DNA of 38,821 nt from assembly GCF_029945885.1 (NCBI RefSeq), contig NZ_JAQSDK010000033.1:1-38821 (forward strand), in the 5' to 3' direction. Source of the stretch: Brevundimonas sp. (GTDB lineage: Bacteria; Pseudomonadota; Alphaproteobacteria; Caulobacterales; Caulobacteraceae). This document shows, in pieces, positions 16,611 to 27,866 of this stretch; within the stretch, counting starts at the first letter, position 1; every line of letters starts with the position of its first letter. Both the position numbers and the translations under genes were made by a program. A model generated the notes under the pieces. It was given only the letters and a program-made list of their open reading frames with translations. It was not told where the DNA came from and searched no databases.

Positions 16611-17909
16611 ATGACCGAGTCTTCGGTGATCCCGGGTGCCGTCGTGCCCCCACCCCCATCCCAACCCTTCCCCCCTCGAGGGGGAAGGGCTTTTGAGTTC
16701 GACGCTCATGCCGCCCGGGCCCAGTTCCCGATCCTGTCGCGACGGGTCAACGGCAAGCCTCTGGTCTATCTGGACTCGGCCGCCTCGGCCCAGAAGCCGC
16801 GGGCGGTGATCGACGCCATGACCGGGTTGATGGAGACGTCGTACGCCAATGTGCATCGCGGCCTGCACACCCTGGCCAATGAGACGACCGAGGCCTTCGA
16901 GGCCGCGCGTGAGACCGTGGCCCGCTATCTGAACGCCGAGACCGCCGACCAGATCGTCTGGACCAAGGGCGGGACCGAGGCGATCAATCTGGTCGCGGCC
17001 GGTCTGGGCCAGTCGATCCGGGCGGGCGACGAGATCGTCGTCACCCAGATGGAGCACCACGCCAATATCGTGCCCTGGCACATGCTGCGCGAGCGGTTCG
17101 GGGCGGTGCTGAAATGGGCCCCGGTTCTGGACGACGGATCGCTGGATATGGATGCCCTGGCGTCTCTGATCGGGCCGCGCACCCGGATGGTGGCCGTGAC
17201 CCATATGTCCAATGTGCTGGGCACGGTGAACGATGTCCGGGCCATCGCCGACCTGGCGCACAAGGCCGGGGCGCTGCTGCTGGTCGACGGTTGCCAGGGG
17301 GCGGTGCATTGCGCTCCGGACGTTCAGGCGCTGGACGCCGACTTCTATGTCTTTACCGGCCACAAATTGTACGGCCCGACCGGGATCGGCGGCCTGTACG
17401 GCAAGCGCGCGGCGCTGGAGGCCCTGCCGCCGTATCAGGGCGGGGGCGAGATGATCGCCACCGTCGAGGAAGACCGGGTCAGCTATGCCGGGGTGCCGCA
17501 CCGGTTCGAGGCCGGCACCCCGCCGATCATCGAGGCCATCGGCCTGGGCGCGGCGCTGGACTGGCTGTCGGGTTTCGACCGGGCCGCGATCGCCGCGCAT
17601 GAGCAGGCGCTATACGCCCACGCCCGCGACCGGCTGGCGGATTTCGACTGGCTGGGCATCCTCGGCACCGCGGAAGGGAAGGGAGCTATCCTGACCTTCA
17701 CCGTCGACGGGGCCCACGCCCATGACGTGGCCCAGATCATGGATCGCTACGGCGTGGCGGTGCGGGCCGGCCTGCACTGTGCCGAGCCGCTGGCGAAACG
17801 GTTCGGGGTCAGTTCGAGCGCCCGGGCCAGTTTCGCCCTATATAATACGGTGGAGGACGCCGATGCCTTCGTCGATGCGCTGATCAGGGCGCGCGAGTTC
17901 TTTGTATGA
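16611..17909 (+). CDS. sufS: Cysteine desulfurase SufS (class II) with repeat-derived N-terminus
   Basis: A 432-residue PLP-dependent class II desulfurase. The PLP lysine is K252 (TGHKLYGPTG); the catalytic cysteine is C390 (RAGLHCAEPL) on a short loop. QMEHHANIVPW and the conserved VHRGLHTLA segment fit SufS. The first ~30 residues are Pro/Gly-rich, have no counterpart in standard SufS proteins of about 406 residues, and are encoded across a 25-bp palindromic repeat (16665-16689). No later in-frame start codon lies before the conserved core, so the repeat appears to be translated. The stop overlaps the sufT start by 4 bp. It needs a SufE/SufU-type partner, which is not in this window. Confidence 0.93.
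   Translation: MTESSVIPGAVVPPPPSQPFPPRGGRAFEFDAHAARAQFPILSRRVNGKPLVYLDSAASAQKPRAVIDAMTGLMETSYANVHRGLHTLANETTEAFEAARETVARYLNAETADQIVWTKGGTEAINLVAAGLGQSIRAGDEIVVTQMEHHANIVPWHMLRERFGAVLKWAPVLDDGSLDMDALASLIGPRTRMVAVTHMSNVLGTVNDVRAIADLAHKAGALLLVDGCQGAVHCAPDVQALDADFYVFTGHKLYGPTGIGGLYGKRAALEALPPYQGGGEMIATVEEDRVSYAGVPHRFEAGTPPIIEAIGLGAALDWLSGFDRAAIAAHEQALYAHARDRLADFDWLGILGTAEGKGAILTFTVDGAHAHDVAQIMDRYGVAVRAGLHCAEPLAKRFGVSSSARASFALYNTVEDADAFVDALIRAREFFV
16665..16689. repeat. Palindromic CCCTTCCCC...GGGGAAGGG element inside sufS
   Basis: A near-perfect palindrome centred on TCGA at 16676-16679: CCCTTC plus five C on the left, five G plus AAGGG on the right, with one unpaired C. It lies within the first 27 codons of sufS. 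Flanks (CCCCCACCCCCATCCCAAC before, CTTTTGAG after) resemble a dispersed intergenic repeat of Caulobacteraceae, here read as protein. The mRNA would form a strong hairpin near the sufS start. Confidence 0.75.
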
Positions 17910-18307
17910 CGGATAAAATGGACGACGGACCCATCACCACCAGCCCGGCCTTCGCCGAGAGCTGGGACGAGCCCAAGGCCAGCGCCCTGTCGCAGGCCGA
18001 GCTGGACCAGCTGACCGACGATCTGATCACGGCCCTGAAGACGGTGTTCGACCCGGAGATCCCGGTCGACATCTACGAGCTGGGCCTGATCTACAAGGTC
18101 GATGTGTCGGACGAGAAGGCGGTCCTGATCGACATGACCCTGACGGCCCCCGGCTGTCCGGTGGCCGGCGAGATGCCGGGCTGGGTCGAGGATGCGGTGA
18201 TGACGGTGCCCGGGATCACCTCGGCCCGCGCCAGCCTGGTGTTCGACCCGCCGTGGGATCCGTCGAAGATGAGTGACGAGGCCAAACTGGCCCTGAACAT
18301 GTTCTGA
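17906..18307 (+). CDS. sufT: SufT, DUF59/MIP18-family Fe-S assembly protein
   Basis: A 133-residue SUF-associated DUF59 protein that assists maturation of Fe-S proteins. The core motif DPEIPVDIYELGLIY (residues 49-63) and the TAPGCPVAGEM loop with C84 are diagnostic; the WDPSKMS tail is typical of the SUF subgroup. The N-terminal ~30 residues are variable and acidic. It overlaps the sufS stop by 4 bp (ATGA) and is followed by the A-type carrier gene after 10 bp, so it is an internal member of the operon. Confidence 0.93.
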   Translation: MTDKMDDGPITTSPAFAESWDEPKASALSQAELDQLTDDLITALKTVFDPEIPVDIYELGLIYKVDVSDEKAVLIDMTLTAPGCPVAGEMPGWVEDAVMTVPGITSARASLVFDPPWDPSKMSDEAKLALNMF

Positions 18308-18317
18308 GGAACACGCC

Positions 18318-18713
18318 TTGACCGAACTGCAGACCACCGCCCGTCCGCGCCGCCCGCGTCCCAAGGCCGTCAGCCTGACGGAGGCCGCGGCCGCGCGCGT
18401 CAAGGACATCATGGCCCGGGCCGAGACGCCCAGCGTCGGCCTGCGCGTCGGGGTCAAGAACGGCGGCTGCGCCGGACAGGAATATACCTTTGCCTATGCC
18501 GATGCGATCGGGCCGATGGACGAGGTGGTCGAGGACAAGGGGGTCACCATCCTGATCGACCCCAAGGCGATCCTGTTCCTGATCGGCTCCGAGATCGATT
18601 TCGAGACCTCGACCCTGTCGTCGAAATTCGTGTTCCGTAATCCGAACCAGACCGACGCCTGCGGCTGCGGCGAGAGCGTCACCATCATCCCGGCGACCGC
18701 GCTCGAGGACTGA
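18318..18713 (+). CDS. sufA: A-type Fe-S carrier SufA
   Basis: A 131-residue A-type carrier that moves clusters from the SufBCD scaffold to targets. The three ligand cysteines are C51 (GGCAG), C115 and C117 (ACGCGES), with the normal 63-residue spacing. The start is TTG 18318, supported by GAGGA at 18306-18310. An Arg/Pro-rich N-terminal extension of about 17 residues precedes the domain. It is the last gene of the operon. Its final 29 bp overlap the 3' end of the convergent acyltransferase gene, and no terminator hairpin is seen. Confidence 0.94.
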   Translation: MTELQTTARPRRPRPKAVSLTEAAAARVKDIMARAETPSVGLRVGVKNGGCAGQEYTFAYADAIGPMDEVVEDKGVTILIDPKAILFLIGSEIDFETSTLSSKFVFRNPNQTDACGCGESVTIIPATALED

Positions 18714-19491
18714 GGGCTTCAGCCGCGGCGGCCCGCGCGATCTCGTCGGGTGCCATCACCAGCACCGCCGGCGTCACCGGCCGGCCCGTGGCCTCGGCGA
18801 TCAGTTCGGCGGTGCGGTCCTCGACCGCCGCCTCCAGACGGGCCAGGAATTCCGCCTTTTCGAGGCCGGTGGGGATGGGGGCGAGGAATTCCAGCGTCGC
18901 CGTGCCGGGAGTCTTGCGATAGGCCTCCTGCGGCCAGAACAGGCCGAGGTTGCTGGCCAGGGGCACCACCGGCATGTCGAAGTCGCGGTACATGTGCCAG
19001 ACGCCGGCGCGATAGCGGAATTTCTCGCCGACCCGGGCCAGATTGCCCTCGGGATAGATCAGGATGCGCCGGCCCTGGGCGTGGGCGTCGGCGGCGCGTT
19101 GGGCCAGGGCCTGGCGCGCTTCGTGGCCGCCGCAATTGTTGACCACGATCGCGCCCAGCTTGCGCAGCACCGTGCCCAGCAGCGGGAATTTCTCCAGATG
19201 GTCGCCGGTGACGAAGGCCAGGTCGTCGAACTGGTCATAGGTGGCGAAGCCGTCGCCCCAGGACTGGTGTTTCGAGGCGATGATGAAGGCCCCGGCGGGA
19301 AGATGTTCCTGGCCGCGGGTCTGGATTTGGATGCCGGCGAAGATCCGCATCGCCTGCACCATGCGGCGCACATAGCGGCGGATGATCCAGCCGGTCGCGG
19401 TCTGGCTCGGTGTCAGGGCCGCGAAGGCCGCCGCGCCCGCATAGGTGATCGACAGGGACCAGTAGGCGAGGCTGAAGGTGAAGCTTCTCAT
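18685..19491 (-). CDS. plsC: 1-acyl-sn-glycerol-3-phosphate acyltransferase (PlsC-like)
   Basis: A 268-residue membrane-associated acyltransferase that would make phosphatidic acid from lysophosphatidic acid. The catalytic HX4D motif is H75-QSWG-D80, and the substrate-binding EGN motif is at 148-150 (IYPEGNLARVG), with VVPLASNLGLFWP as the later conserved block. A hydrophobic N-terminus (about residues 5-28) probably anchors it. The C-terminal ~40 residues are Ala-rich and variable. The last 29 bp overlap the 3' end of sufA on the other strand. The upstream GGDEF gene is 54 bp away in the same direction. Confidence 0.9.
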   Translation of the reverse strand: MRSFTFSLAYWSLSITYAGAAAFAALTPSQTATGWIIRRYVRRMVQAMRIFAGIQIQTRGQEHLPAGAFIIASKHQSWGDGFATYDQFDDLAFVTGDHLEKFPLLGTVLRKLGAIVVNNCGGHEARQALAQRAADAHAQGRRILIYPEGNLARVGEKFRYRAGVWHMYRDFDMPVVPLASNLGLFWPQEAYRKTPGTATLEFLAPIPTGLEKAEFLARLEAAVEDRTAELIAEATGRPVTPAVLVMAPDEIARAAAAEALSPRARSPG

Positions 19492-19545
19492 CGGGCGACT
19501 ATGCCACCGCGGGCGGCGGATACAGCAGCAAATGCTGGACCGCTA

Positions 19546-20604
19546 TCAGGCGGCGACCTGTTCCTGGCTGCGGGCCCGGGTGGTCATGTCGCGACCGCCG
19601 TGTTTGGACTCGTAGAGGGCGGCATCGGCCCGTTCCAGCAGCGAGATGGCGGTCTCGCCCGGGAGGTGTTCAGCGAAGCCGATCGAGATCGTGACCGCGC
19701 CGAGATCGTCATTGGTCGAGCGGCGTCGCAGGGCGCGGGAGCGGATTTCCTTGCGGATACATTCCAGCGCGGCCAGGACCGAGGCGGTCGTTTCGGCCGG
19801 GAAGATCACGGCGAACTCCTCGCCACCGTAGCGGGCCGCGAAGCGGGGGGCCGGCGACACGCGCGCCAGAACACTGGCGACATAGCGGAGCACCTGATCG
19901 CCGGTCTGGTGGCCCCAAGTGTCGTTGAACCGTTTGAAATGGTCGATATCGAGCACGGCCAGGGCCAGGGGGGTCCCGGCCGACTGGGCCGTCGCCGTGG
20001 CGGCGTCGAGCTGGATGTCGAACGCCTTGCGGTTGGCCAGATTGGTCAGGGCATCCGTCATGGCGTCGCGGCGCACCTGTTCCAGGTGTTCGCGCAGCCG
20101 GGCCACTTCGCGGGTCGAGGTGTCCAGCCGCTGTTCGAGACTGGCGTTCTCGGCCTGGACCTGATGGGTCGCGGCCGTCAGGCCGGTGACCAGAACCTTC
20201 AGCTGTTCCGGGTCGTCGGCGCTCTCGATATTGGCCGAAGCCTCGGCCAGGGTGGCGCTGAAGGCGACATTGCTGCTGTGGGCGTCGGAGATGGCCTCGG
20301 CCACGCTGGTCAGCTCGCGATCCAGTACGCGTCCGGCGTCACGGATTTCTTCGGACAGTCGGCCGCGCGGCAGATATTCGGCGGCCAGCATCTCGGCGGT
20401 GGCTTCGCTGAACGGCTCGCGCGTGGCCAGCAGACGGGTGATTTCGCGGCCCAGCTCGCCTTCGGGTTCGCTGAGGTAATAGACCCAGAGTTCGAAATTG
20501 ACCGGCGTCGGCCAGACCTCGGCCGCTTCCATCGCCTCAATGACGCGACGCGCCAGAGCGTAGGAATTCGGTCCCCGAAGCGTGGTTTCCACCTGTGCAG
20601 TCAT
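19546..20604 (-). CDS. dgcB: GGDEF diguanylate cyclase, DgcB-like
   Basis: A 352-residue cytosolic protein: a helical N-terminal domain (about residues 1-100), a coiled-coil-rich linker (about 110-180) and a C-terminal GGDEF domain with active-site GGEEF at 260-264 (RYGGEEFAVIFP). It should synthesise c-di-GMP from GTP. No membrane segment or signal receiver is evident. The position of the inhibitory I-site (RxxD before the active site) is not conserved, so product inhibition may be weak. Architecture and context beside suf and a RhlE-type helicase match Caulobacter DgcB, which promotes surface attachment and holdfast formation; orthology is inferred. Confidence 0.85.
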   Translation of the reverse strand: MTAQVETTLRGPNSYALARRVIEAMEAAEVWPTPVNFELWVYYLSEPEGELGREITRLLATREPFSEATAEMLAAEYLPRGRLSEEIRDAGRVLDRELTSVAEAISDAHSSNVAFSATLAEASANIESADDPEQLKVLVTGLTAATHQVQAENASLEQRLDTSTREVARLREHLEQVRRDAMTDALTNLANRKAFDIQLDAATATAQSAGTPLALAVLDIDHFKRFNDTWGHQTGDQVLRYVASVLARVSPAPRFAARYGGEEFAVIFPAETTASVLAALECIRKEIRSRALRRRSTNDDLGAVTISIGFAEHLPGETAISLLERADAALYESKHGGRDMTTRARSQEQVAA

Positions 20605-20711
20605 TCTCAGCCCCCGCGGGCCACCGAAGCGGCCCCTGATGCGCAGAGCCTAGCCCGGGTTTCCGTAACGCCGGGTTAAACCGGGGGCGGAATCCGCCGG
20701 TTCGACGTGCT

Positions 20712-22460
20712 TCAACCCCTGGTCGTGACGGGGCGGCGCAGGAAGGCGGGGACGTCGGATTCGCCGAAAGCCTTGCCGGTTCCGACCGTAGCCGGTTCGG
20801 CGGCGTCGGCACCGGGACGCCGGTCAACCTGGCGCAGCCGGGGCTCCTGGGTCGGCCGCGCGGGTGCGGGTTCCGCCGGGGCGGTCGAGGGGGCCGGGGC
20901 GACGGCGACAGTCGCTGCCGGTTCGGCGCGCGGGGTCCGCTCGTTGCGGCTGCGGTCGTTGCGGCTGCGTTCCGGACGACTGCGCTCGGACCGGGGGCGT
21001 TCGGCGCGGACGGCTTCGGCACCGGCCTCGACGTTGACCGGGGCCGGAGCCTCGGTCGTTTCCGCCCGGGCGGCGGTCGCGGTGCGCGGCGTGCGGCGGC
21101 TGCGGGCGCGACGCGGTGCGTCCTCGGTACCGGTCTCGGGCGTTGCGGGCGTTGCGGACGGGGCGGCGGGCCGGGCGGCAACCGCTTCGGCCGCGACCTC
21201 GGCGACAGGCGTTTCGGCGGCCTTGACGCGGGGCGCGCGACCGCTGCGGGGCTCGGCGCGGGGTTCGCTGCGACCCCGGCCGGCGCGGCCTTCGTCACGA
21301 CGCGGCGCGCCGCTCTTGATGGCTCCGAAATCGAGGTCGAGTACCAGTTCCTCGGGGTCCATCTTGATCAGCTTCAGCACCTTATCCAGCGACTTGTCGT
21401 CGCCGGGGGTCACGATCATGAAGGTCTGACCCTTCTTGCCGGCCCGACCGGTGCGACCGATGCGGTGCACATAGTCGTCGGCATGGTGCGAGACGTCATA
21501 GTTGAACACATGGCTGACGTCGGGGATGTCGAGGCCGCGCGCGGCCACGTCCGAGGCCACCAGGATCTTCAGCGCGCCCGAACGGAAGTCGGCCAGGGTC
21601 TTCATGCGCAGCGACTGGTCGAGGTCGCCATGGATCGGGGCCGCGTCGAACCCGTGCTGGCGCAGCGATTTGGCGACGACGTCGACTTCGGATTTGCGGT
21701 TGCAGAAGACGATGCCGTTCTTGACGTCGTCACGCCCGACCAGGGCCCGCAGCGCCGCGCGCTTGGCCTTGGGGTCGGAGGAGGGGATGCGCACCAGATA
21801 CTGGGCGATGGTCTCGGCGGTCATGGCCGGACGCGAGGCCTCGATCCGGGTCGGATCCTTGAGGAACTGCGTGGTCAGCCGGGTGATCTCCGGCGGCATG
21901 GTGGCCGAGAAGAACAGGGTCTGGCGCTTCGGCGGCGTCAGTTTGAAGATGCGCTCGATGTCGGGGATGAAGCCCATGTCGAGCATGCGGTCGGCTTCAT
22001 CGACCACCATGATCTCGACGCCGTTCAGCATCATCTTGCCGCGCTCGAACAGGTCCAGCAGACGGCCCGGTGTGGCGATCAGCACGTCGACGCCCTTGTT
22101 CAGGGCCGCGACCTGCTCGCCCATGGAGACGCCGCCGATCAGCAGCACCCAGGTCAATTTGGTGCCCTTGGCGTATTTCTCGAAACTGGAGGCCACCTGG
22201 TCGGCCAGTTCGCGGGTCGGGGCCAGCACCAGGGCGCGGGGCATCCGGGCGCGGGCCCGGCCCTTGGACAATTTGTCGATGAGGGGGAGGGTGAAGGCGG
22301 CGGTCTTGCCGGTGCCGGTCTGGGCGATGCCCAGCACGTCACGTCCGGCCAGGGCGACCGGAATGGCCTGCTCCTGAATGGGGGTGGCCGTGGTGTAGCC
22401 GGTATCAGCGACCGCTTGGAGGGTCGTGGGCGAGAGGCCCAGTTGGTTGAAATCTGTCAT
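20712..22460 (-). CDS. rhlE: DEAD-box RNA helicase, RhlE-like
   Basis: A 582-residue ATP-dependent RNA helicase. The motifs are in order: Q motif (TATPIQEQAIP), AQTGTGKT (motif I), PTRELA, TPGR, DEAD (VVDEADRMLDMGF), SAT, then the second RecA lobe ending with HRIGRTGRAG. A tail of about 200 residues follows. It is disordered, rich in Ala/Pro/Glu and Arg-Ser repeats (RSERSRPERSRNDRS), probably for RNA binding. The last residues include DVPAFLRRP, which resembles the conserved C-terminal peptide of FtsZ. Members of this group remodel ribosome assembly intermediates or join the degradosome. A 239-bp leader separates it from the divergent secreted-protein gene; no regulatory site was identified there. 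Confidence 0.92.
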   Translation of the reverse strand: MTDFNQLGLSPTTLQAVADTGYTTATPIQEQAIPVALAGRDVLGIAQTGTGKTAAFTLPLIDKLSKGRARARMPRALVLAPTRELADQVASSFEKYAKGTKLTWVLLIGGVSMGEQVAALNKGVDVLIATPGRLLDLFERGKMMLNGVEIMVVDEADRMLDMGFIPDIERIFKLTPPKRQTLFFSATMPPEITRLTTQFLKDPTRIEASRPAMTAETIAQYLVRIPSSDPKAKRAALRALVGRDDVKNGIVFCNRKSEVDVVAKSLRQHGFDAAPIHGDLDQSLRMKTLADFRSGALKILVASDVAARGLDIPDVSHVFNYDVSHHADDYVHRIGRTGRAGKKGQTFMIVTPGDDKSLDKVLKLIKMDPEELVLDLDFGAIKSGAPRRDEGRAGRGRSEPRAEPRSGRAPRVKAAETPVAEVAAEAVAARPAAPSATPATPETGTEDAPRRARSRRTPRTATAARAETTEAPAPVNVEAGAEAVRAERPRSERSRPERSRNDRSRNERTPRAEPAATVAVAPAPSTAPAEPAPARPTQEPRLRQVDRRPGADAAEPATVGTGKAFGESDVPAFLRRPVTTRG

Positions 22461-22699
22461 GAATCCTTGGGAACAATAGGCGCCCCTCGCTACGGGACGA
22501 CGGCAAAGGCTCGGAACCGCCCCTCAATGGGCGAGCGGGCGGCGCGGATTCGCCAGACCTGTTCCGGATGTCAGCGGTATAGAAGGCCCCACGTCTAAGT
22601 CAAGTTTTGCCCCCGGTTCACGCTGCCGCGAGCCGGGTTGCATTTCCTAACAGATCGTTAATAGTCACCTCAACCGGATGGAAGTGGGGGCTTTAATCC

Positions 22700-23083
22700 A
22701 TGCGCCTTTTCGCCTTGATGATCGCCTTGGCCGGATGCCTCGTGGCCTCACCGGGTCATGCCGGTATCGACGTCGTCTTCGGCAATACCGTCGTCACCCG
22801 CTATCCCGACGGTGGCTGGGTCAAACACTGGTTCAATCGCGATGGTTCCTATCTGGCCCGGTTCTCCGACGGCCGCGAGCTTCGGGCCCGCTGGGCCGTC
22901 AGCGGTGACCGGGTCTGCCTGAACCAGATGCAGCCCAGCATGATCATTCCCCGCTTCTGCACGGCCATGATCGACGCCTCGGTCGGGGAGACCTGGCAGT
23001 CGCGCGATCCGCTGGGCCGTCGGGTGCAGAACATCCTCGTCGCCGGCCGGTCGGGCGACAATGCCGCTGGCGGCAGTCAGTAA
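22700..23083 (+). CDS. Small secreted protein of unknown function
   Basis: A 127-residue protein that I cannot assign. The N-terminus is a signal sequence that can be read in two ways: a lipobox LAGC ending at C13, or signal peptidase I cleavage after SPGHA (residue 21). The mature part repeats short aromatic-Gly motifs (RYPDGGWVKHWFNRDGSYLARFSDGRE) like beta-hairpins, then has two cysteines (C73, C87) that could form a disulfide. The C-terminus is Gly/Ala-rich. It stands alone between a divergent helicase gene and a converging secreted-protein gene. Confidence 0.7.
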   Translation: MRLFALMIALAGCLVASPGHAGIDVVFGNTVVTRYPDGGWVKHWFNRDGSYLARFSDGRELRARWAVSGDRVCLNQMQPSMIIPRFCTAMIDASVGETWQSRDPLGRRVQNILVAGRSGDNAAGGSQ

Positions 23084-23195
23084 TTGACCCGGGTAGTATG
23101 GGGGCGGTTTTGCGGAGCGGCAGTGCGGCCAGAGCCGCGGCGGCAGCCGGCCCCTCTGCCACCGCATGCGATCGTTGTCCCGGCCTGATCCGCGG

Positions 23196-24047
23196 TCAGT
23201 GAAAGTCGCAGCTGATGTCGCGGATACAGTCGCCGTCGACCGCAAAGACCTTCTCGCCCGCCATCACATAGATCGGGATCCGGTTCTGAAGCGACAGGAA
23301 GACATGGGTCTCGACCGGGCCAGAGGACACGAGCTGGGTGACCGTCAGACCGACGGGACTGTCAGGGTGTTCGGGGCTGGTCAGGGGCATGTTCAGACAC
23401 CCGACTGACAGCTGATCGCGGCGAACCACGGACAGGCCGTCGGCGCTGATGCGAAAGCGATAGTGGCCGCCCACGGGGATGATATTGGCGTCGGTTGTCG
23501 CCGTCAGCAGCCAGACCAGCCAGTTGTCGCTGTCCGGGTCGGCGACGACGACCGCGTTCAGACTGGCGGAACAGCGCAGCGTCCCGATGTTGGCGATGGC
23601 CGTCTGCCGCGCCTGCCATTGCGCCGTCTCCGCGGGGGTCAGGCTGCCGTCGGCGGGCTCGACCACCGGTCCGGCCCTGTCCCCGGTGACGACCACGTCC
23701 CAGCCGATCTTGTAGCCGGAGGGGCCCTCACGCAGGAAGCGGACCTTGAGGCCGTCGCCCGCAGGCACCACGATCCAGCCGCGCAGCCCGGGCAGGCTTT
23801 CCGGGCTGTGGACGGCCAGCAGGGCATCGGTGGCCAGCCAGGCGGCGGTGTCGTGGCGATAGATCTCGCGCCCCATGGCGGTGATCCTGGCCAGCGACCA
23901 CTCTTCGATCGGAACCGGGGCGGGGGCCTGTTCGGCGGCGGTTGACGCTGTGGCCGGGGATGCGTCAACGGCGGCGGCGACGGCCGCCCCGCCGGGCAAC
24001 AGGGTCACCGCAAGGGCGGCCAGAATCGTGGTCATGCGCATCGTCAT
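23196..24047 (-). CDS. Exported protein of unknown function
   Basis: A 283-residue protein with a clear Sec signal peptide (MTMRMTTILAALAVTLLPGG then AVAAA, cleavage near residue 25), followed by an Ala/Pro-rich linker and a mixed alpha/beta periplasmic domain. Three cysteines near the end (C218, C275, C280 approximately) could form a disulfide, as in DCIRDISCDFH. I do not recognise a family. The start could be ATG 24047 or ATG 24041; GGACGGGAG precedes both. It lies 27 bp after parE on the same strand, so it may be co-transcribed with it. Confidence 0.72.
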   Translation of the reverse strand: MTMRMTTILAALAVTLLPGGAAVAAAVDASPATASTAAEQAPAPVPIEEWSLARITAMGREIYRHDTAAWLATDALLAVHSPESLPGLRGWIVVPAGDGLKVRFLREGPSGYKIGWDVVVTGDRAGPVVEPADGSLTPAETAQWQARQTAIANIGTLRCSASLNAVVVADPDSDNWLVWLLTATTDANIIPVGGHYRFRISADGLSVVRRDQLSVGCLNMPLTSPEHPDSPVGLTVTQLVSSGPVETHVFLSLQNRIPIYVMAGEKVFAVDGDCIRDISCDFH

Positions 24048-24074
24048 CTCCCGTCCTGCGGGAACAGACTAGGC

Positions 24075-26201
<2,127 letters not shown>

Positions 26202-27591
26202 ACTGTGCGGCGATTCGGGAACGGGTCTGGTAGGCCGCATGCGGGTTCGGGGCAAGCGATGTGGATATCGCCGCCGTCCGGGGCGACAGGGCCCGCGCCA
26301 ATATGGCCAGGAACAGGGCCCAGGGCAGGCTGGCGTGGCTGAGCAGCACACTCTCCGACAGGCTCAGCAGCAGGAAGACTCCCAGATAGGCGATGGCCCA
26401 ATAGCCCTCGCGCACCCCGGCCGAGCCCAGCCGGATCAGGGTCACGGTCACGCTCGTAATGAACAGGCCGCCGACGGCCACGGCCCCGGGCCAGCCCAGC
26501 TGGACCAGCAGGTCGATCCAGCCATTGTGGGCAGACGGAACGAGCCAGCCGGTTTCCTGCCGGACGAAGGCGGCCGGAATCGACTCCCGGCCCCAGAAGG
26601 CGCTGTAGCCATAGCCGGTCCACGGCCGTTCGCCGACGCGGCGCATCAGACTGTCCCAGATATGGGTGCGCCCGGTCAGGGACGGATCCTTGCCCAGGGC
26701 CGCCAGGATCGATTCCGGCTCGGTCAGGAAGACATAGAGGCCGATCCCGGCCACCACGATACCCAGCCAGACGCAGACGATGGTGAAGACCGGGCCGCCG
26801 CGCCGCATGGTCCAGAAGGCCGAAACCAGACCCAGGCCGATCAGCAGGCACAGCAGGGAGGTCTTGGACTGGGTCGCCAGCACCAGGACCGAGGTCAGCA
26901 CCAGGGTCAGGGCCGGAGCCTTCCAGCGGCCGTCGCCGGCGGCCAGACAGGCCGCTGCCGCCGTGGCCCCGGCGACCATGACGATGCCCATCTGGTTTTT
27001 CTCGTACCAGAGGCCGCGCCACAGCCCGGCGTTGTCCGCCTGGTGCACACCGATGGTGGGGAAGGCGAACACCATCACCAGACTGCCCAGGGCCATGACC
27101 AGGGCGGTCTGCATCAGCAGGCGCGGCAGGCGTTGGCCGTCGTAGGCCGTGCCGAGGTAGAGGGCAAAACTGCCGGTCATGGCCATGGCGATGACCCGCC
27201 GTCCGGTCACGGCCGGATCGATCGACCAGTATTTTGAGGCATAGGCCAGGCCGACGAGGCCCAGCAGCGCCAGCCAGGCCGGCCAGGCCCGCATGACCCG
27301 CTGGAACCGGGCCGCGATCAGGCCGAGGATGATGGCATAGACCGGCAGCCAGATCAGCCGCAGCATCGGGGTCTCGCCCTGGTCCGGCGCGAACACCGGC
27401 CCGATCAGAGCCCCGGTCAGCATGATGATACAGATCATCGCCCCGACCCGCTCCCACAGGGGCGGTTCAGGATCGCTCAGTCGGGAATCAGAACGGATCG
27501 GGCGCACGGAAGCAGGGTGGGCGGTCGTGCTTAACGAAGGGTTGGGACGGGGATGTGTGCGCGAGGCATTTCAGCGTTTGACGGCACCGGG

Positions 27592-27866
27592 TCAGGCGCG
27601 GTCCTGGGCCCCGTGGAAGACCCGGATGATGACCACCTCGTCTTGCCGAACCTCATAGCGAACGACAAAACCGGACTGGCCGAACCGCACCTGGGTCTCG
27701 CGCTCACTACCGGCGATGACACGCCCCGAGCGCGGGTGGCTTTTGAGCCGACCGATGGCGTCGAAGATTGCGCGTATTGCCTTACGGGCGGAACGCGGCG
27801 ACCGGTCAGTCAGTCGATCTGGAGGCGGAGGTCGAGATTGGCCCGGCTGGTCAGCCGGACCTTCAA
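27592..27866 (-). pseudogene. Frameshifted RelE/ParE-type toxin
   Basis: A start at TTG 27866 gives MKVRLTSRANLDLRLQID and then meets TGA. The remaining toxin continues in another frame: LTDRSPRSARKAIRAIFDAI ... GRLKSHPRSGRVI, ETQVRFGQSGFVVRYEV and VVIIRVFHGAQDRA, ending with TGA at 27592-27594. Together they make a full RelE/ParE-type toxin, with the typical late-strand block and H-G-A-Q-D end. The break is at the direct repeat CTGACTGAC (about 27804-27812), consistent with a small slippage deletion. The TTG overlaps the antitoxin stop. It is probably inactive, unless the shift is a sequencing error. Confidence 0.7.

Noticed and set aside
18994..20679. A 561-codon plus-strand open frame
   Set aside because: It spans the plsC-like and GGDEF genes in antisense and has low-complexity translation only.
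20640..20700. GC-rich inverted sequence between the helicase and GGDEF genes
   Set aside because: The stem CCGG...CCGG is short and imperfect and has no T-run, so I do not call a terminator.
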